Below, piece by piece: positions 51,527 through 60,913 of a stretch of 64,000 bases of DNA. The position numbers and the translations under genes were made by a program. Position 1 is the first letter of the stretch, and each line of letters begins with the position of its first letter. The DNA is taken from the NCBI GenBank assembly GCA_945952585.1, contig CAMFII010000001.1:1-64000 (forward strand), read 5' to 3'. The notes beneath the pieces are model-generated. The model searched no databases and had not been told where the DNA came from. It saw only the letters and a program-made list of their open reading frames with translations. The DNA is from an uncultured Rhodobacter sp. GTDB lineage: Bacteria > Pseudomonadota > Alphaproteobacteria > Rhodobacterales > Rhodobacteraceae.

Positions 51527-54064
51527 GTGGCAAAGGGACCGCGGGAAAGACAAGGCTGGGTGCGCTTTGTCTATGTCACGCTTGTCACAGCGGCCCTGCT
51601 TCTGTTCGCACTCGTCATCGTCTCGCTGATGCTCGAGGTCCAGCGCCAACTCGAGGCGCTTGGCCGCGCCAGTTCCGACAACGTCCAGTGGTCGCTTGCC
51701 CAGCTCGAGGTCGAGACCTCCCTGTTCCACGAGACGCTCGACGAGCCTGTGCCAAATCTCGACGACATCCGCCAGAGGTTCGACATCTTCCTTTCGCGCT
51801 TCGCGATCTTCGACAAGAGCAGCCTGTTCGAGGAACTGCGTCAGCAACCCGAATTTGCGAACAGCCTGTCGCAGTACCGAAAGTTCGCAGACTCCACCCT
51901 CCCGCTGATCGACGGACCGGATGACCGTCTGCGGGCGGCAATCCCGTCGCTTGCCCAGCAGATCGAGGCGCTGCGTCCCTATGCTCGGTCGATCTCGATG
52001 GCCGGGATCGACTATTTCTCGACCCGTGCCGATGCGGATCGGCTGGGCGTGGCGCAGACGCTGCGGAACGTCGCCGTCCTGACCTCGATGCTGGTGATCG
52101 CGCTGAGCGTCCTGGCCTATGCGATGTTCCGTAACAGCCAGCAGAGCCGACAGCAGACCATCCAGATGGCGACGATGACCGACCGTCTGAAGACCGTGGT
52201 CGAATCCTCGGCTGACGCCATTCTCGTCATCGACCGCAACGGGACCGCCATCGAGTTCAATCCTGCAGCCGAGGAGATGTTTGGCTTCAAGCCAGCCGAG
52301 GTGATTGGGCAATCCGCGCAGATGCTGTTGCTGCCGCCGGAATCCATGCACGAAACGGTGGAGCAGATCGAAGCACGCCTGATCGACGCTCAAGGCAAGC
52401 TCACTGGCCGGGCCCGGCTCGACCTTGTGGCGATGCGCAAGAACGGCGAGCGGTTTCCGGCGGAACTAACCATTGTCGGGACGCGAGGACCAAAGGGGGA
52501 AATAGCCGTCGTGTTCCTGCGCGATATTTCGCTTCGCCGCAGCACCGAGGAAGAGATGCGCAAGGCCCGCGACCGGGCACTGGAGAACGAGCGGGCGAAG
52601 GCCGAGTTCCTCGCCGTGATGAGCCACGAGATGCGGACGCCGCTCAACGGGCTTCTGGGATCAGTCGAGATCCTCGGCTCGACCGACCTGACCGAGCGGC
52701 AAAAGGAGATCGTCGACATCATCGAGACAACCGGCAACGTGCTGCTCGGCCATGTCAATGCGGTGCTGGACCTCTCCAGCGCCGAAGCGGGCGCGCTGCG
52801 GCTCGATGCAGTTGCCTTCTCGGTCGAGGCTCTGGTCACCGAAGTGGTCGCGAACCAGTCGGGCCTTGCCGAGGCAGCCGGGAACCATATCGAGGTCGTT
52901 GCCGCCTCCGATCCGGTCGGACGGGTCATCGGCGATCCGGGACGGCTGCGGCAGATCCTGCTGAACCTTGTCGGCAACGCGGTGAAGTTCACGACAGACG
53001 GCCGCGTCACGGTCGAGATTGAAGCCCTGCCCTCGCTCGCTGGCAACCCGTTGGTCGAATTCCGCGTCATCGACAGCGGCATCGGCATCGCCGAGGCGGA
53101 TCAGGAGCGGATCTTCGACGACTTTGTCACGCTCGACCGCTCCTACGGACGCGCGGTTGGCGGAACGGGTCTTGGCCTTGGCATCACGCGGCGCGTCGTC
53201 GAAGCAATGGGTGGCCAGATCGGCATCGAAAGCGAACCGGGGGAAGGCAGTGTCTTCTGGGTCCGCCTTCCCTTTTCCCCTGCTGGCGCCGCCTCTGCCG
53301 AAGACCAGGAAAGCAAAGCCAAGGAGAAGCCGGTGCCGCGGCGCATCCTGGTCATCGAGGACAACTCCATCAACCGCTTCGTCCTGTCCACCTTGCTGGC
53401 GGAAAGCGGCCATGAGGTGACCGAGGCCATCGACGGCGTCGAAGGAGTCGCCCTGGCGCAGAGCGAGCGTTTCGACGTGATCCTGATGGATATCTCGATG
53501 CCGCGTCTGGACGGGATGGAGGCGACGCGCCTTGTCCGCCAGGGCGGCGCTTCGGCCAAGGCCCGCATCGTCGCGGTGACCGCCCATGCCATGCCCGAAG
53601 AGTTACACCGTTACCGTGCCGCGGGGATGGACGATTGCCTGGTCAAGCCGATCACGCGCGGCGGCCTGTCAGCGGCAATCGAGGGGCGCGCGGTGATCGC
53701 GCCGTCCGATGGCACGTCCGACAAGCCGCTCGACCGCGACACACTGAACGACCTTGTCTCGCATCTGGGCGCGGAAACGCTGAACGGACTGCTCCAGCGC
53801 TTCGTCGCCGAGGGGGACGCGACCATCGCGCGGATCAATTCCGGGGCAGAGCCCGACGAGGTCCGGCGCCTGGCCCATCGCCTTACCGGATCGGCCTCGA
53901 CCTTTGGCGCGCTTCCACTGGCTCGCCACCTCACGACGCTGGAAAGCCTGCTCAAGCAGGGGCGGCCGACGATCTGGGCCACTTACGATCTGCGCGCCAG
54001 CTGGGCCGAAACCCGCATGGCCGTGCAGGAAGCCCGCGCCTCAATCCTGCCCACCCCAGCCTAG
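51527..54064 (+). CDS. Hybrid sensor histidine kinase (PAS, HisKA, HATPase, REC, HPt)
   Basis: About 845 residues. An N-terminal membrane helix (FVYVTLVTAALLLFALVIV) and a second (VAVLTSMLVIALSVLAYAMF) flank a periplasmic sensor region of about 140 residues. Then come a PAS domain, the H-box MSHEMRTPLNGL (His367), an ATPase (GNAVKFTTDG; GGTGLGLGITRRV), a receiver (Asp655 in ILMDISMPRLDG) and an HPt domain (His784 in LAHRLTGSAS). The GTG at 51527 preceded by AAGGAAAG is preferred; GTG 51509 is close. It is a four-step phosphorelay, divergent from the NarL-type regulator. Its ligand is unknown. Confidence 0.92.
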   Translation: MAKGPRERQGWVRFVYVTLVTAALLLFALVIVSLMLEVQRQLEALGRASSDNVQWSLAQLEVETSLFHETLDEPVPNLDDIRQRFDIFLSRFAIFDKSSLFEELRQQPEFANSLSQYRKFADSTLPLIDGPDDRLRAAIPSLAQQIEALRPYARSISMAGIDYFSTRADADRLGVAQTLRNVAVLTSMLVIALSVLAYAMFRNSQQSRQQTIQMATMTDRLKTVVESSADAILVIDRNGTAIEFNPAAEEMFGFKPAEVIGQSAQMLLLPPESMHETVEQIEARLIDAQGKLTGRARLDLVAMRKNGERFPAELTIVGTRGPKGEIAVVFLRDISLRRSTEEEMRKARDRALENERAKAEFLAVMSHEMRTPLNGLLGSVEILGSTDLTERQKEIVDIIETTGNVLLGHVNAVLDLSSAEAGALRLDAVAFSVEALVTEVVANQSGLAEAAGNHIEVVAASDPVGRVIGDPGRLRQILLNLVGNAVKFTTDGRVTVEIEALPSLAGNPLVEFRVIDSGIGIAEADQERIFDDFVTLDRSYGRAVGGTGLGLGITRRVVEAMGGQIGIESEPGEGSVFWVRLPFSPAGAASAEDQESKAKEKPVPRRILVIEDNSINRFVLSTLLAESGHEVTEAIDGVEGVALAQSERFDVILMDISMPRLDGMEATRLVRQGGASAKARIVAVTAHAMPEELHRYRAAGMDDCLVKPITRGGLSAAIEGRAVIAPSDGTSDKPLDRDTLNDLVSHLGAETLNGLLQRFVAEGDATIARINSGAEPDEVRRLAHRLTGSASTFGALPLARHLTTLESLLKQGRPTIWATYDLRASWAETRMAVQEARASILPTPA

Positions 54065-54765
54065 CCGCGCCGCAGGCGATCCGCGATGATCTGCGGCACG
54101 GCCGCTTGGCAGCCGACCGGATCCAGAAGCGTCCCGACAAAGCCGCCTTCGCCCAAAGCCTCGGGCAGATCGGTCAAGACATGCCCGCCGCGGGCCGCAA
54201 AGTACGGGATACAGATCGCCTTCGGGCCGAGACGGCGGGCGACCTCGGCAATTCGCGGGTCCTGCTCGATGAAGCCCGCTTCGACATTCGCCCCGGTTTC
54301 GGCGGCAATCCGGCGGGCCATGTCATCGGCCACTCGCGCGGGCGCAGGGCTGCGACCGGACCCGTGCGCGGCCAGAAGGATTGCGTCGGTCGTCCCGGCG
54401 GACAGGGCCTGCCGGGCCAGATCCACGGTCAGTCGCTGAACGGCGGGATCAAGCCCGAAGGCCGGAAGCTGCCGAATCTTGTCCGCGCCCGCTTCGGCAA
54501 GCCGGGCGGGAAGCTGAACCGTGGTGAACCAGCCATCCGCCATGAACATCGGGTAGACGGCGATGATCCTTCCGGCACAGGCAGCAACCGCGCGCGCGAG
54601 CGCCCCCTCGGCGGCAAGCGTTGCTCCTTCGACCCTCCAGCCAGGCAGAAAGCGGGCGACACGGCCTGCAAGCGCGATGATTTCAGCGTCCGCGGGGCCC
54701 GGGGCAGATGGCTGCCCATGCGCAACGATGATCGCTGCCTCCAGCCCGCTTTCCCCGTGTTGCAT
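54061..54765 (-). CDS. CbiX-like (sirohydrochlorin chelatase-type) protein
   Basis: A 234-residue protein with two chelatase-like halves. Each has a His/Gly motif: IIVAHGQPSA near the N-terminus and LLAAHGSGRSPAP in the second half, followed by VEAGFIEQDPRI and ICIPYFAARGGHVLTDLP. This fits the CbiX/SirB long form that inserts Co2+ or Fe2+ into sirohydrochlorin or related rings. No cobalamin or siroheme gene is nearby. The start MQHGESGLEA follows GGCAGG. It meets the kinase gene with a four-base overlap, in convergent orientation. Confidence 0.82.
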   Translation of the reverse strand: MQHGESGLEAAIIVAHGQPSAPGPADAEIIALAGRVARFLPGWRVEGATLAAEGALARAVAACAGRIIAVYPMFMADGWFTTVQLPARLAEAGADKIRQLPAFGLDPAVQRLTVDLARQALSAGTTDAILLAAHGSGRSPAPARVADDMARRIAAETGANVEAGFIEQDPRIAEVARRLGPKAICIPYFAARGGHVLTDLPEALGEGGFVGTLLDPVGCQAAVPQIIADRLRRG

Positions 54766-54904
54766 CCTGCCGCCCCCTGCTCCCGAAAGCAAGCTAGAGG
54801 CGCATGCGCAGTCCGCAAGGGGCAGCCGCGGGGAACCCGCAATTCCCCTTGTGAGAACGCAGCCGACAGTGCTACTTAATGGTGCGTTCAGTAGGTGCCC
54901 GTCG

Positions 54905-55531
54905 ATGTCTGAGCCAATCCTCGCAGAACCACGCCCACTATCGCCCGAGATCGGCCGCCTTGCCCAGCGTGTGCGCCGTTTCCGGCAGGCCCGGAGGTTG
55001 TCGCTGCGCCAGTTGGGCGAGCTTACCGGCACCTCCGCCTCGTTCCTGAGCCAACTCGAACGCGGGCTGACCGGGGCGACGACCTCGACGCTGATGCAGC
55101 TTGCCCAGGCCCTGTCGATCTCGGTCGCGGACCTGTTCGACGAGCGCCTGCCCTCAACCCACCGTGTCCTGCGCAAGGGCGAGCGTCCCTCGCTTCCGGA
55201 ATCGTCGGGTTACCGGAAGACACTGCTGTCGCAACGCCCGATCCATGATTTCGAAGTCTATGTCGGAGAGTTCGACATCGGCGGCTCGACAGGGCCCGAC
55301 ACCTACACCCATGGCAATTCGCATGAGATGCTGTTTGTCCTGCGTGGCGAGGTCGAGGTGACTTTGGCGGAGGAACGGTTCCGCCTTAGCGCGGGCGACA
55401 GCATCGAATATTCCTCGGCCACCCCGCACCGGACAGAGAATGTCGGCGCGACCCCGGCCGAGGTGCAATGGATCATCTCGCCGCCGACCTCGGGTCTTGC
55501 GGATCTGGATCACTACACAAGGCAGCCATGA
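54905..55531 (+). CDS. XRE-family regulator with cupin domain (PuuR-like)
   Basis: A 208-residue protein with an N-terminal helix-turn-helix (VRRFRQARRLSLRQLGELTGTSASFLSQLERG) and a C-terminal cupin barrel (THGNSHEMLFVLRGEVEVTL, SIEYSSATPHRTENVG) with the His/Glu metal or ligand site. This layout is shared by PuuR, the regulator of putrescine use in E. coli. Its stop overlaps the start of the ligase gene by four bases, so it heads the operon and may repress it until an amine or gamma-glutamyl compound binds. Confidence 0.92.
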   Translation: MSEPILAEPRPLSPEIGRLAQRVRRFRQARRLSLRQLGELTGTSASFLSQLERGLTGATTSTLMQLAQALSISVADLFDERLPSTHRVLRKGERPSLPESSGYRKTLLSQRPIHDFEVYVGEFDIGGSTGPDTYTHGNSHEMLFVLRGEVEVTLAEERFRLSAGDSIEYSSATPHRTENVGATPAEVQWIISPPTSGLADLDHYTRQP

Positions 55532-56901
55532 ACAAGCCCCTGACCGAAAAACCCCTTCCGGCTGAACTTGCCTCCTATCTGGCGCAGCATTCCGGCACCC
55601 GCTTCGTCGATGCGCTGTTGTTCGACCTTTGCGGCACGGCGATCGGCAAACGCCTGCCCGTGCGCGACGCGGCCAAGCTCTGGTCGTCAGGTGCGGCCTT
55701 CTGCGCCGGGATCACGACGCTCGACGCGCTTGGCGCCTGCTGGGATGTGAACGGCATCGGATTCTCGGACGGTGATCCCGATGCGACATCCTACCCCCTG
55801 CCCGGCACGCTGGCACCGGTTCCTTGGCAGGACGGCGTGGCCCAGGTTCAGATCGCGCCCGCAGCACCGGAAGGATCGGACGGCTGGTGGTTCGACCCGC
55901 GCCGCATCCTGGAACGGGTGGTCGCACGCTTCGCCGAGTTGAAGCTGACCCCGGTGGTCGCCTGCGAACTGGAGTTCTACCTCGTCGATCCGACCCGCGA
56001 CGAAAGCGGTCGTATCCACCCGGCACGGCCAGCCCGCGCCGGCCGCGCGCCCGAAGCACCGCGCGTGCTGGCCTTCGACAAGCTCGACGAATTCGGCGCG
56101 ATCCTGGCCGAGATCGATGCGGCCTGTCAGGCGCAAGGTGTCCCCGCAGGTGCCGCTACGGCAGAATATGGCGGCGCGCAGTTCGAAGTGAACCTCGACC
56201 ACCTCGCCGATCCGGTCCGTGCCTGCGACCACGCGCTGATGCTGCGGCGGATCGTCAAGGGCGTGGCACAGAAGCATGGGCTGGACGCCACCTTCCTGTC
56301 CAAGCCCTTCACCGACCAGTCTGGGTCGGGCCTGCATATCCACATGAGCCTCGCCGATGCCGACGGCAGAAACATCTTCGACGAGCGCAATCCGCAAGGC
56401 GACCGGATGCTTGGCCATGCGATCGCCGGGCTTCAGGCGACAAGCGCCGACGCGATGGCGATCTTCGCCCCGAACCTGAATGCCTATCGCCGCTTCGGTC
56501 CGAACCTGTTCGTGCCGGTCAACACCAGCTGGGGGTTCAACAACCGCTCGGTCGCCTTCCGCGTGCCGATGGGCGGCGGGCAGGCCCGGCGCATCGAGCA
56601 TCGCTTTGCCGGCGCCGACGCCAATCCCTACCTCGTCATGGCCGCGATGCTGGCGGGCGTCCATCATGGGCTGGTCAACCGTCTGGAAGCGACCGCGCCC
56701 TCGACCGGCAATGCCGGGGAAGAGGTCGATCCTGACATGCCGATGCGGCTTTGGACGGCGCTGGACCGGATCGAGGGATCGGTGATCCTTGCCGACTATT
56801 TCGGCCCGCGCTACCCGGCGGCCTATGCAGCGATCAAGCGCTCGGAGCTTGATGCGTTCCTCGCGGATGTCCTGCCACGCGAATACGACTGGTATCTCTG
56901 A
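55528..56901 (+). CDS. Glutamine-synthetase-family ligase, third copy (PuuA-like)
   Basis: A 457-residue ligase of the same family as those at 33822 and 35989. The motifs are VACELEFYLVDPTRDESG (metal-binding Glu), GAQFEVNLDHLADPVRACDH, SGSGLHIHMSLADADG (metal-binding His) and RIEHRFAGADANPYLVM. It overlaps the regulator gene by four bases and precedes an amine-oxidase-like gene by one base. Substrate: probably an amine that becomes gamma-glutamylated. An open extension upstream of MNKPLTEKPL belongs to the regulator. Confidence 0.9.
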   Translation: MNKPLTEKPLPAELASYLAQHSGTRFVDALLFDLCGTAIGKRLPVRDAAKLWSSGAAFCAGITTLDALGACWDVNGIGFSDGDPDATSYPLPGTLAPVPWQDGVAQVQIAPAAPEGSDGWWFDPRRILERVVARFAELKLTPVVACELEFYLVDPTRDESGRIHPARPARAGRAPEAPRVLAFDKLDEFGAILAEIDAACQAQGVPAGAATAEYGGAQFEVNLDHLADPVRACDHALMLRRIVKGVAQKHGLDATFLSKPFTDQSGSGLHIHMSLADADGRNIFDERNPQGDRMLGHAIAGLQATSADAMAIFAPNLNAYRRFGPNLFVPVNTSWGFNNRSVAFRVPMGGGQARRIEHRFAGADANPYLVMAAMLAGVHHGLVNRLEATAPSTGNAGEEVDPDMPMRLWTALDRIEGSVILADYFGPRYPAAYAAIKRSELDAFLADVLPREYDWYL

Positions 56902-56902
56902 G

Positions 56903-58159
56903 ATGCAGGTCGCGGACGTGATAATCATCGGCGGCGGTCTGGCCGGTGCGACCGCAGCGCTTTGGCTCGCGGATCGCGGCCATTCAAGCGTGATTGTCGA
57001 AGCCCGCGATCACCTCGGCGGCCGGGCCCGGTCCCGCCCCCATTCCGGGAGCGGAGAGATTGTCGAATTTGGCGGAGGCTGGATCCGCAAGGACCACGCG
57101 CAGATCCGCAACCTCGCCGCGCGCGTCGGCGTCGGCTTCACACCGCGGGCTCCGCTCGCCGGTCGCCGCGACTTCCTCGACGGCCACCCGCTGGACGGCG
57201 ACGCGCAGGCGGCCGAGTCTGAAGGCGGGCTTGCCCGGTTCTGCGACGACGCGAAGGCGGCGCAGCAGTTCGAGGACCTGACCCTGTCGAACTACTTCGA
57301 TGCTCGTTCGATCTCTGACGCGGCCCGGCGAGAAATCCTTGCCTGGTGGACGATCAGCGGCTCGGCCGATGCGGGACGCGTCAGTGTGGGCGAACTCCTG
57401 ACACCCAAGGTAGCGTCTGGACTGCTCATCAAGCTCGAAGAGCTGGCCGATACGGTGACTGGCGGTGTCGAGCACCTCGTCCGGCGCATCGCGGCGGTTT
57501 CGGGTGCCGAGGTGCGCCTGGGCGCGGTCGTCAGGTCGGTCACCGATACAGGAACGGGCGTCGAGGTTGGCCTGGCCGACGGAACGCGTCTTTCCGCAAA
57601 GCTTGCCATCGTCGCCGCGCCGATCAACACGCTTCGCGACATCGTCTTTGCGCCGCCCCTGCCACCAGAGGCCGCCAGGCTTTGCGGGAAGGGTCATGGG
57701 GGACGGGCGATCAAGCTCCTGATCCGGGCCAAGGGCGTTGTACCCGGCGTCGTCGCCCTGGGCGAAACCGCGGGCCTGCGCTGGCTTTACGCCGATCACA
57801 TCGCGCCAGACGGAACGACGCTGGTCGTCGGCTTCGGCCTGAAGGACGAGGTGGGCGAGCCATCCAAGCAAGGCGTGACAGCGGCCGTCACCGCCGCCTT
57901 CCCGGAGGCGGAGGTGGTCGACTTCGACTGGCATGACTGGACCGCCGATCCCTTCGCGCGCGGAACCTGGGTATCGCCATTTCTCGACACCGTGGTCGCT
58001 TATGACCCTGCAAACTGGTCAGCTTCGCCGCATGTTCTGTTTGCGGGCTCGGACCATGTCAGCCCGGAACAGGGCTGGTTCGAGGGGGCGGTGCTTACCG
58101 CCCAGACAGCCGCCAGCGCCGCGGACCGGCGACTGAATGCTATGAAAGGCAAGCAATGA
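56903..58159 (+). CDS. FAD-dependent amine oxidase-like protein
   Basis: A 418-residue flavoprotein. The FAD site is DVIIIGGGLAGATAALWLADRG, followed by DHLGGRARSRPHSG, the usual second motif of the flavin-containing amine oxidase family (PF01593), and near the C-terminus HVLFAGSDHVSPEQGWFEGA replaces the common GE-x-x motif. It overlaps nothing upstream but follows the ligase by one base, and its stop overlaps the next flavoprotein by four bases. It could oxidise the gamma-glutamyl amine or a related amine. Confidence 0.88.
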   Translation: MQVADVIIIGGGLAGATAALWLADRGHSSVIVEARDHLGGRARSRPHSGSGEIVEFGGGWIRKDHAQIRNLAARVGVGFTPRAPLAGRRDFLDGHPLDGDAQAAESEGGLARFCDDAKAAQQFEDLTLSNYFDARSISDAARREILAWWTISGSADAGRVSVGELLTPKVASGLLIKLEELADTVTGGVEHLVRRIAAVSGAEVRLGAVVRSVTDTGTGVEVGLADGTRLSAKLAIVAAPINTLRDIVFAPPLPPEAARLCGKGHGGRAIKLLIRAKGVVPGVVALGETAGLRWLYADHIAPDGTTLVVGFGLKDEVGEPSKQGVTAAVTAAFPEAEVVDFDWHDWTADPFARGTWVSPFLDTVVAYDPANWSASPHVLFAGSDHVSPEQGWFEGAVLTAQTAASAADRRLNAMKGKQ

Positions 58160-59544
58160 AGCCGCAAAGGACTGGCGACGTTTCGTTCTGGTATGCCGAT
58201 ATCGGCGGCCTTCCGGCCCGCCGTGCCCCGCTCTCCGGCGACACGACGGCGGACATCTGCATTGTCGGAGCGGGATATACCGGCCTTTGGACCGCCTATT
58301 ACCTCAAGAAGGCCGATCCGACCCTGAAGGTCATCGTCGTCGAGAAGGAATTCGCCGGCTTCGGGGCCTCCGGCCGCAATGGAGGTTGGCTTTCGGGCGG
58401 CTTCGCCTGGAACCACGAGAAATACCTGACCGGCGGGACGACGCCCGACGATGTCCGGCGGATGGTGCACGCGATGACCGGCACCGTGGACGAGGTCATC
58501 CGCGTGACCGAGGCCGAGGGGATTGACGCCGACATCTGCCGCACCGACGAGCTGATGGTGGCGACAAACCACGCCCAGATGACGCGGATGCTGGACGAGG
58601 TCGAGCATAGGCAAAGCTGGGGTGAGGGGCCGGACCGCGTCTATGCCATCGGCGAAGGCGAGACGCTGGCCCGCATCCGTATCCCTGGCGCCATGGGTGC
58701 GATGGTCGTGACGGGGGTCGCCCGCGTGCAGCCGGCCAAGCTCGCCCGGGGTCTGGCGGCCGCTGTCGAGCGGCTGGGCGTGACGATTGCCGAGGGGACG
58801 ACCGTCACCGCGCTCGCACCGGGCAAGGTCACGACCGATCGCGGTACGGTCACGGCCAAGGTCGTGATCCGGGCGACCGAGGGCTTCACCGCCACATTCC
58901 CCGGCCTGGCGCGGCAATGGCTGCCGCTGAACTCGGCCCAGATCGCGACCGAGCCGCTGCCCCAAGAGGTCTGGGATCGGATCGGCTGGCAGGGGCATGA
59001 GATCATCGGCGACATGGCCAATGCCTATTGCTACTGCCAGCGCACGCGCGAAGGCCGCATCACCGTCGGCGCGCGCGGTGTGCCTTACCGGATGGGATCG
59101 CGTATCGACACCATGGGCGAGCCCGACCCCGTGACGGTCGAGCGGCTGATCGCGATCCTCAACCGACATTTCCCCGAGGCCGCGAAATATGGCGTCGCCC
59201 ATGCCTGGTGCGGCGTCATCGGCGTGCCGCGCGACTGGTGCGCCACCGTTGGTTTCGACCCGGCGACCGGAATGGGCTTTGCAGGGGGCTATGTGGGCGT
59301 CGGGGTTTCGACCTCGAACCTGTCGGGACGGACGCTGGCTGACCTCTCTTTGGGCCGCAAGACCGACCTGACCACCCTGCCCTGGGTCAACCACCAGGTC
59401 CGCAAATGGGAACCCGAGCCGCTGCGTTGGCTGGGCGTGCACGGCATGTACAAGCTCTACGCCATGGCTGATCAGCGCGAGGCGCGGCCCGGCGTCGGCC
59501 CATCGAAGCTCGCCAAACTCGGCGCCTGGATCACCGGGCGCTGA
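58156..59544 (+). CDS. FAD-dependent oxidoreductase (PuuB/DAO family)
   Basis: A 462-residue DAO-type flavoprotein. CIVGAGYTGLWTAYYLKKAD binds FAD, FGASGRNGGWLSGGFA is the motif also seen in the PuuB-like gene at 37349, and AGGYVGVGVSTSNLSGRTLADL is the C-terminal FAD segment. It overlaps the previous gene by four bases. It is only distantly related to the PuuB-like protein in the window. No aldehyde dehydrogenase or transaminase follows in this operon. Confidence 0.9.
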   Translation: MKPQRTGDVSFWYADIGGLPARRAPLSGDTTADICIVGAGYTGLWTAYYLKKADPTLKVIVVEKEFAGFGASGRNGGWLSGGFAWNHEKYLTGGTTPDDVRRMVHAMTGTVDEVIRVTEAEGIDADICRTDELMVATNHAQMTRMLDEVEHRQSWGEGPDRVYAIGEGETLARIRIPGAMGAMVVTGVARVQPAKLARGLAAAVERLGVTIAEGTTVTALAPGKVTTDRGTVTAKVVIRATEGFTATFPGLARQWLPLNSAQIATEPLPQEVWDRIGWQGHEIIGDMANAYCYCQRTREGRITVGARGVPYRMGSRIDTMGEPDPVTVERLIAILNRHFPEAAKYGVAHAWCGVIGVPRDWCATVGFDPATGMGFAGGYVGVGVSTSNLSGRTLADLSLGRKTDLTTLPWVNHQVRKWEPEPLRWLGVHGMYKLYAMADQREARPGVGPSKLAKLGAWITGR

Positions 59545-59701
59545 AAGCCGCTTTGCCCTGACACCTCGGCCCGTGCCTTGTCCGGCAGCATCGGAGATGG
59601 CGCGGCCTTGATCTGCAACAAGGCGGTTTCGTGCGGCTTCGGCTAACCGTACAAATGATCAAGCAGGTCCTCAGACCGGGACCCTGCCGGGGGAGAAAGA
59701 C

Positions 59702-60823
59702 ATGCTGCACATCGACCTGCCGACCCGAGCCGATATTCTGAAGCTCATCGACACCCGGGGAGGGCCCTGTGTGTCGATCTACCTTGCCACCACGCCGCTG
59801 ACCGAAGGCGCGCAACAGGACCGGATCGAGCTGAAGAACCTGCTCAAGGAGGCTGTCGCACAGCTCGAGGGGGCAGACACGCCCAAGCGGACCATCTGGC
59901 CGATCGAAGAGGCGGTGGGGCATCTGATCGCGGACGACGATTTCTGGGCCTTCCAGGCCAACAGCCTTGCCGTCTTCGTGACGCCCGACAGCCTGACGAC
60001 CTTCCGGCTGCCGAACAAGCTTTCCAGCATGGTCGAGGTCTCGGACCGCTTCCACGTCAAGCCGCTGCTGCGGTCCGTCACTTTTCCGCATCACGCCTAT
60101 GTCCTTGCCATCGGCATGGGCGGTCTGCGCCTGGTCGAGATCACCAGCGACCTGCCGCCCTTCGAGGTCAAGGTTCCGGGCCTGCCCAAGACCATGGCCG
60201 ACGCGCTTGGCCGTCGCAGCCATGGAGAGCGGACCGGCGCGGGCACGACGGGCGAAAAGACCAGCGAACATGCGTTGATGACCCGCTATGCCCGGACCGT
60301 CGATCAGGTGCTGCGTCCAGTGCTGGCAGGCCACGAGACGCCGCTCATCATCGCGGCTGCCGAGCCGATGAGTTCGATCTACCGGTCGGTTTCGACCTAT
60401 GCCCATACGGCGACCGAGGTGATCCCCGGCTCGGCCGATCACACGCCCGATCATGAGCTTGCCGCGGCGGCGCGTTCCATTCTCGACCGGATCTACCAAG
60501 GCCAGATCGCCGAGGTCGCCGCCCAGTTCACCGATCGCGCCGCGCAGGGCCGGGCAACGACGGACATTGCCCAGGCGGCTCGGGCGGCCACCTATGGCGC
60601 TGTCGAGACGCTGATCGTCGACATGGATCAGGTCGTGGTCGGCACCGTGGCGGACGCTGACGGGGCCGTCACGCTGGCCGACAGGGCAGATGCGTCGAAC
60701 TACGGCGTCGTGGATGAAATCGCATCGCGGGCACTGAAGGCCGGGGCACGGGTGATCTCGGCGCGCAAGGCCGATGTGCCCGGCAACGGCGCGCTCGCTG
60801 CCATCCTGCGTTACGCCGTCTGA
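59702..60823 (+). CDS. Bacterial archaeo-eukaryotic release factor-like protein (baeRF family)
   Basis: A 373-residue protein that I place in the baeRF group (bacterial homologues of the aeRF1/Pelota release-factor fold), probably the baeRF3 type. It starts LHIDLPTRADILKLIDTRGGPCVSIYL and has VTFPHHAYVLAIGMGGLRLVEI in the middle and the Rossmann-like last domain (PLIIAAAEPMSSIYRSV, then YGAVETLIVDMD). The GGQ of true release factors is not visible. No reaction is established for this family; proposed roles are ribosome binding and translation stress. GGGGGAGAAAGAC before the ATG sets the start. The gene stands alone with a terminator at its end. Confidence 0.78.
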   Translation: MLHIDLPTRADILKLIDTRGGPCVSIYLATTPLTEGAQQDRIELKNLLKEAVAQLEGADTPKRTIWPIEEAVGHLIADDDFWAFQANSLAVFVTPDSLTTFRLPNKLSSMVEVSDRFHVKPLLRSVTFPHHAYVLAIGMGGLRLVEITSDLPPFEVKVPGLPKTMADALGRRSHGERTGAGTTGEKTSEHALMTRYARTVDQVLRPVLAGHETPLIIAAAEPMSSIYRSVSTYAHTATEVIPGSADHTPDHELAAAARSILDRIYQGQIAEVAAQFTDRAAQGRATTDIAQAARAATYGAVETLIVDMDQVVVGTVADADGAVTLADRADASNYGVVDEIASRALKAGARVISARKADVPGNGALAAILRYAV

Positions 60824-60842
60824 GGGTCTGCGGGCGTTTTTT
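60813..60842 (+). terminator. Terminator-like hairpin at the end of the baeRF-like gene
   Basis: ACGCCG and CGGGCGT pair with one bulged G, around a 12-base loop that contains the stop codon, and are followed by TTTTTTG. The stem is short but the T-tract is good. Confidence 0.5.
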
Positions 60843-60913
60843 GACCTCTGGTTCTTCCGGCATCGGGCCGGGCGGGATAGGGTCGTGGCGTCTCTCCAGT
60901 GAAGGTCGCCGCG

